Assembly: GCF_000308835.1 (NCBI RefSeq)
Contig: NZ_BAGN01000166.1
Coordinates: 1-32,859 of the forward strand
Source: Nocardia vinacea NBRC 16497
GTDB taxonomy: Bacteria; Actinomycetota; Actinomycetes; Mycobacteriales; Mycobacteriaceae
Direction of reading: 5' to 3'
DNA: 32,859 nucleotides
Position numbers and translations under genes: made by a program. Every line of letters starts with the position of its first letter. Within the stretch, counting starts at the first letter, position 1. Below are positions 29,374-32,859 of this stretch, one piece after another. Below the pieces are notes generated by a model. The model worked only from the letters and a program-made list of their open reading frames with translations, was not told where the DNA came from and did no database searches.

Positions 29374-30477
29374 GTGACGAACGAAGCCTCGCTCAGCGTG
29401 TCCGATATCACCGCCCCGGCGGCCGAGCGATGGCAGCCCGATGTCCTCGGTGCGGGCTATGAGCAGCGCACTCTGCCGCTCGGTCCGGACCCCGATGGCG
29501 AGGGCGAGGCCGTCGCGACTCTCGTTCGCTACACCCCGGACACCGGTGCCGCGACTAGCGATCGCTTGCGGGTCGCTCGAAACGACACAGCCACCGAGCC
29601 GGCGGTGCTCTACGTGCACGGTTTCACCGACTACTTCTTCCAACAGCATCTCGCCGAACACTTCACCGGACGCGGGCATCGTTTCTACGCGCTGGATCTG
29701 CGCAAGTGCGGTCGCTCGCTGCGCGACGGCCAGACGCCGCACTACGTCACCGATCTGGCGCTCTACGACGCCGAGCTGAACGAGTCGCTGCGCATCGTCC
29801 AGGAAGAGGCGGGCGACAATGTGCTCCTGGTCGCACATTCGACCGGCGGGCTCATCGTGCCGCTCTGGCTGGACCGGCTCGACAAGGCAAAGGGTACGGC
29901 CAAGTCGGGCATTGTCGGCCTGGTGCTCAACAGCCCCTGGTTCGATCTGCAGGGCCCCTCGTACTACCGGACCGTCGGCACCCCGGTGATCAAGATGGTC
30001 GGCCGGTTCCGGTCGATGTTCGAGCTACCCGGCGGCAAGATCAGCTCCTACGGCGACAGCCTGCACCAAAGCGTCGCGGGTGAGTGGGATTACAACCTGG
30101 ATTGGAAGCCGCTGGAGGGCTTCCCGGTCCGGCTCGGCTGGCTGCGCGCGATCCGCAACGGGCACGCCAAGCTGCAAGGGGGGCTCTCGGTCGGCGTGCC
30201 CGCGTTGATTCTGCGTTCGCGCATCACGAAATTCGCGCGCAAGTACGGTCCGGCCGTCGATGTGGCGGATGCGGTGCTCGATGTCCGACAGATTCAGCGC
30301 TGGTCGGGCTGCCTGGGCGATCGAACCAATATCGTCCCGATCGACGGCGCCCGCCACGATGTCTTCCTGTCCTCGGCCGAACCGCTGGCCAAGGCCTTCG
30401 CCGAACTCGACAGCTGGTTGGACTGGCTAGCGGCCTTCCACAGGAAGAACGCCGGATCACCAGAGGCTGGTGCGTAG
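29374..30477 (+). CDS. Alpha/beta hydrolase (monoacylglycerol-lipase-like)
   Basis: A 367-residue serine hydrolase with no signal peptide. The oxyanion-hole region is LYVHGFTDYFF (near residue 82), the nucleophile elbow is VAHSTGGL (Ser near 155, with Ala in place of the first Gly of GxSxG) and the catalytic His is probably in GARHDVF near 326. LRKCGRSLRDGQTPHY is typical of actinobacterial monoacylglycerol-lipase-like enzymes. It probably cleaves acyl esters; the substrate is not known. The GTG at 29374 is preferred, since the frame upstream (back to 29230) has no conserved content and a -10-like box ends seven bases before it. Its last 21 bases overlap the end of the convergent gene. Confidence 0.82.
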   Translation: MTNEASLSVSDITAPAAERWQPDVLGAGYEQRTLPLGPDPDGEGEAVATLVRYTPDTGAATSDRLRVARNDTATEPAVLYVHGFTDYFFQQHLAEHFTGRGHRFYALDLRKCGRSLRDGQTPHYVTDLALYDAELNESLRIVQEEAGDNVLLVAHSTGGLIVPLWLDRLDKAKGTAKSGIVGLVLNSPWFDLQGPSYYRTVGTPVIKMVGRFRSMFELPGGKISSYGDSLHQSVAGEWDYNLDWKPLEGFPVRLGWLRAIRNGHAKLQGGLSVGVPALILRSRITKFARKYGPAVDVADAVLDVRQIQRWSGCLGDRTNIVPIDGARHDVFLSSAEPLAKAFAELDSWLDWLAAFHRKNAGSPEAGA

Positions 30478-31029
30478 CACGATCTCGGTGGCCAATTCAT
30501 GGTCGGCCTCGGTCGCCACGTTGTCGACATCGATCTCTACGACCCGGAATTCGCCGTAGACGTAGCGTCCGGAGGCATCGGCGACCGAACGCGGCAGATT
30601 CTTGGTGACCAGCACCGTGGCGGCAACCTCCACCGGCCGACACGTGGGGTCCGCGACGGTGCCGTCGGCGGCCGGAATCGCGGGATGGCCGCGATCGGCG
30701 ACGACAAGGCTGATGAACCGGCCGAAACCACCCGCGCAGACCTGCCAGCCCAGCTGCGCACCCGCACCCCGTCCGGCGACATTCACCCAGGGGATGCCGA
30801 GTTCGTCGAGGATGGCGTGCACGCCCGCCGGATCCAGGTCCGCTATCGATTCCACCGCAATGGTGCGCAGGTCCGAGGTGTGCAGCCGCGCACACACCTG
30901 GTCGTAGATGTCGACCGGATCACCGGCATCGGGCAACAGCAGCACGCTGTGCCGAGATTCCGGGCCGTCGACCCGTACGGTCCATGCCCGGTCACCGACC
31001 GTGATCCGCCGAGATTTCACCCGAAACAC
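30457..31029 (-). CDS. Alpha/beta-hydrolase-fold protein lacking the nucleophile serine
   Basis: A 190-residue protein with the alpha/beta-hydrolase layout: SVLLLPDAGDPVDIYDQV (strand 3 and oxyanion region), RTIAVESIADLDPAGVHAIL and the elbow position VNVAGRGAGAQLGW. There the expected G-x-S-x-G reads GRGAG, so the nucleophile Ser is replaced. A late His that could complete a triad is present in EADHELATEIVL, but without Ser it is unlikely to be an esterase. It may be a binding or regulatory pseudo-hydrolase. The start is GTG 31029, with a second GTG at 31020. The 3' ends of this gene and the neighbouring true hydrolase overlap by 21 bases on opposite strands. Confidence 0.7.
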   Translation of the reverse strand: MFRVKSRRITVGDRAWTVRVDGPESRHSVLLLPDAGDPVDIYDQVCARLHTSDLRTIAVESIADLDPAGVHAILDELGIPWVNVAGRGAGAQLGWQVCAGGFGRFISLVVADRGHPAIPAADGTVADPTCRPVEVAATVLVTKNLPRSVADASGRYVYGEFRVVEIDVDNVATEADHELATEIVLRTSLW

Positions 31030-31220
31030 GGTACACGCTCGGGGTCGACTTCCCGGTCCGTAAGGGCCGAGCTTGCAGCTCTGGTAGTGGAAACGACCGG
31101 ACTAGCGCCTGAGTCCGCAATTCCTCCCTAGCGCTGAGAATCCGAGATGCCTTGCGCACGGGACCGTTGTCAGTTCACGCAAGTCAGGAACGCACAACAT
31201 TCGGCGATTGTGCTGGCCGA

Positions 31221-32762
31221 TCAAAAAGGCGTGCTGCCGACGCCGAGGCCGGAGACGATGGTCGGCAGATCGGTGGGCGCACCGGCGGTGAGCAGGCGTT
31301 CGATGTGGGCGATGTCGAGGTGCTGTTCGATCAGGTCGGCGAGCAGGTCGAGTTGGGACGAGCGGATCGCCGCTACCGAAGTATTTTCGGCGACGACGAA
31401 GCCGTGCCGCCCTGCGTGGCCGGCGACCTCGCGGAGCCAGGAGCGACGGAACTCGTCCGATTCCAGCAGGCCGTGCAGGTGAGTGCCCCAGATCGCGTCG
31501 CGCGCAGTGCCCTCTGCTGTCGGCGAGCTGTCCAGCTCCAGCCAGGCCGGGTCACCGCTGCGCTCGACGCGACCATGGTGAATCTCATAGCCGTGCACGG
31601 GAATTCCGTTACCCCGCCCGGTACTGCGCCGCAGCACCTTAGGGTCGGCGAATTCGATCTCCAGATCGAGCAGCCCCAAACCCGCGACCGTCCCCGCATC
31701 CGATTCGACCCGGTCGACTATGCGACTCCCGAGCATCTGATATCCGCCGCAGATGCCGAGGATCGGTCGCCCGGATGCGGCCCTGGCCTGTAGCGCATCG
31801 GCAATTCCTGTGCGCCGCAACCACTCCAGATCCGAGACGGTCGCCTTACTGCCCGGCAGCACCACCAGATCGGCATCGGCGAGCCGGGACGGGTCGCTGA
31901 CCCAACGCACCGCGACACCGGGCTCACAGGCCAACGCTTCGACATCGGTGGAATTGGAGATGCGCGGCAGACGGATCGCGGCGACCGTGAGCCATTCGGC
32001 GCCGACCGGCGGGTCGGGACGTCCGACCGGCGCGTCGGCGACCGTGCCGAGTGAATCCTCCGCGTCGATCCACAGCTCGTCCGTATAGGGAATGACACCG
32101 AGTGCGCGACGTCCGGTCAGCTCGGTGAGCCGGTCGAGTCCGGGACGCAGCAACTCGACATCACCGCGGAACTTGTTGACGATGAAGCCGGAGATCAGTT
32201 GCTGGTCTTCGGCCTCGAGGACGGCCACGGTGCCGAACAGGTGCGCGAGCACGCCGCCGCGGTCGATATCGCCGACCACGAGCACCGGCAGTCGCGCCGC
32301 CTGGGCGAGCCCCATATTCGCCAGATCGGTGGCGCGCAGGTTGATTTCGGCGGGCGAACCGGCACCCTCGCAGATCACCACATCGAATTCGGCGCGCAGC
32401 GAATCCAGTTCGGCGGCAACGACTTCGCGTAGGTCCTGGCGATGCCGGAAATAGTCACCCGCGCCGACGGTGCCGATGGCCTTGCCGCGCACCACGAGTT
32501 GGGAGCGTCGGTCACTGCCGGGTTTGAGCAGGACCGGATTGAACCGGATACTCGGCTCGAGCCCGCACGCCGCCGCCTGCAGGGCCTGCGCGCGACCGAT
32601 CTCGCCGCCGTCGAGGGTGACCACCGAATTGTTGGACATGTTCTGCGCCTTGAACGGCGCGACTCGAACGCCGCGCCGGGCGAGCATGCGGCAAAGTCCG
32701 GCCACCACAACGCTTTTCCCGGCATCGGAGGTTGTTCCGGCGATCAGCAGCGCGCCTTTCAA
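31221..32762 (-). CDS. cobQ: Cobyric acid synthase
   Basis: A 513-residue glutamine- and ATP-dependent amidotransferase that amidates the b, d, e and g side chains of adenosyl-cobyrinic acid a,c-diamide. The N-terminal synthetase domain has IAGTTSDAGKSVVVAGL (P-loop-like, residues 7-23), FKAQNMSNNSV and CEGAGSPAEINLR. The C-terminal glutaminase domain has the catalytic Cys in ILGICGGYQMLG (near 345) and the His/Glu pair around WGTHLHGLLE. The length is typical. The start is the TTG at 32762: the protein begins KGALLIAGTTSDAGK exactly where homologues begin. That TTG overlaps the stop of the upstream frame (ATTGA), so translation is probably coupled. Confidence 0.95.
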   Translation of the reverse strand: MKGALLIAGTTSDAGKSVVVAGLCRMLARRGVRVAPFKAQNMSNNSVVTLDGGEIGRAQALQAAACGLEPSIRFNPVLLKPGSDRRSQLVVRGKAIGTVGAGDYFRHRQDLREVVAAELDSLRAEFDVVICEGAGSPAEINLRATDLANMGLAQAARLPVLVVGDIDRGGVLAHLFGTVAVLEAEDQQLISGFIVNKFRGDVELLRPGLDRLTELTGRRALGVIPYTDELWIDAEDSLGTVADAPVGRPDPPVGAEWLTVAAIRLPRISNSTDVEALACEPGVAVRWVSDPSRLADADLVVLPGSKATVSDLEWLRRTGIADALQARAASGRPILGICGGYQMLGSRIVDRVESDAGTVAGLGLLDLEIEFADPKVLRRSTGRGNGIPVHGYEIHHGRVERSGDPAWLELDSSPTAEGTARDAIWGTHLHGLLESDEFRRSWLREVAGHAGRHGFVVAENTSVAAIRSSQLDLLADLIEQHLDIAHIERLLTAGAPTDLPTIVSGLGVGSTPF

Positions 32763-32859
32763 TGCGCCGGCTCCGTCAACGGTGCGACCACCACATCCCC
32801 GTCATCGCACCGCGCACGAGCCGACCCCAGGCACTCGCGCGCGTGCCGTGCTTGCATCA
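32759..32859 (-). CDS. 3' end of an unidentified upstream gene (partial)
   Basis: An open frame of at least 32 codons from the right edge to TGA at 32761-32759, ending DDGDVVVAPLTEPAH. Its stop shares four bases with the cobQ start (TTGA), the geometry of coupled genes, and the last codons have strong G/C third positions. Too little is visible to name a family. It would be the gene preceding cobQ in its operon. Confidence 0.45.
   Translation of the reverse strand, partial: MQARHARECLGSARARCDDGDVVVAPLTEPAH

Overview
The window is high-GC DNA with strong G/C bias at codon third positions, GTG/TTG starts, apparently leaderless promoters, F420-type enzymes, a PucR regulator, malate:quinone oxidoreductase and an aerobic-style cobalamin gene set. 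Together these point to a mycolic-acid actinobacterium, most probably Nocardia or a close relative. The genus is inferred from the protein sequences only.

Layout. 1-1368 (-) is the start and body of prolyl-tRNA synthetase, divergent from yaaA (1504-2250 +), with a long hairpin repeat between them. 2251-3880 is a small accessory islet: an AbiEi/DUF559-type gene with imperfect palindromic repeats of one family on both sides. 3881-4558 (-) is an F420/NADP-reductase-like gene, followed by a gene remnant. 5006-5737 (+) is a DUF7873-like gene of unknown function. Immediately after its terminator lie two consecutive tRNA-like units whose 3' half precedes the 5' half (about 5806-6080). This is the most unusual content of the window. 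6156-9031 (-) is an aminotransferase/mmsA catabolic operon, divergent from its probable PucR regulator (9152-10837). 10888-17758 holds an F420-type oxidoreductase, two tandem drug-efflux MFS genes, a sirohaem/cobalamin methyltransferase-dehydrogenase fusion, a yeast-type cytosine deaminase and a DoxX-like membrane protein. 18019-20288 (+) is a two-gene operon (phosphotransferase plus lipocalin-like protein) behind a predicted KstR operator, suggesting steroid or lipid catabolism. A VOC protein and a cytochrome P450 follow.

22167-26962 (-) is a cobalamin block: chelatase (AAA+/VWA fusion), cobO, cobB and cobE, preceded by a GNAT gene and mqo. 29374-31029 has two convergent alpha/beta-hydrolase-fold genes with overlapping ends, one lacking the nucleophile serine. 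The window closes with cobQ (31221-32762 -), whose start overlaps the stop of an upstream reading frame cut by the window edge.

How it fits together. CobA/CysG makes precorrin-2. The chelatase fusion probably serves cobalt insertion with a CobN encoded elsewhere. CobB amidates the a,c side chains, CobO adenosylates, CobQ amidates the remaining side chains, and CobE probably assists ring chemistry. The mmsA/aminotransferase pair fits beta-alanine or similar omega-amino-acid breakdown under PucR control. No CRISPR array, rRNA, transposase or intact conventional tRNA gene was seen.
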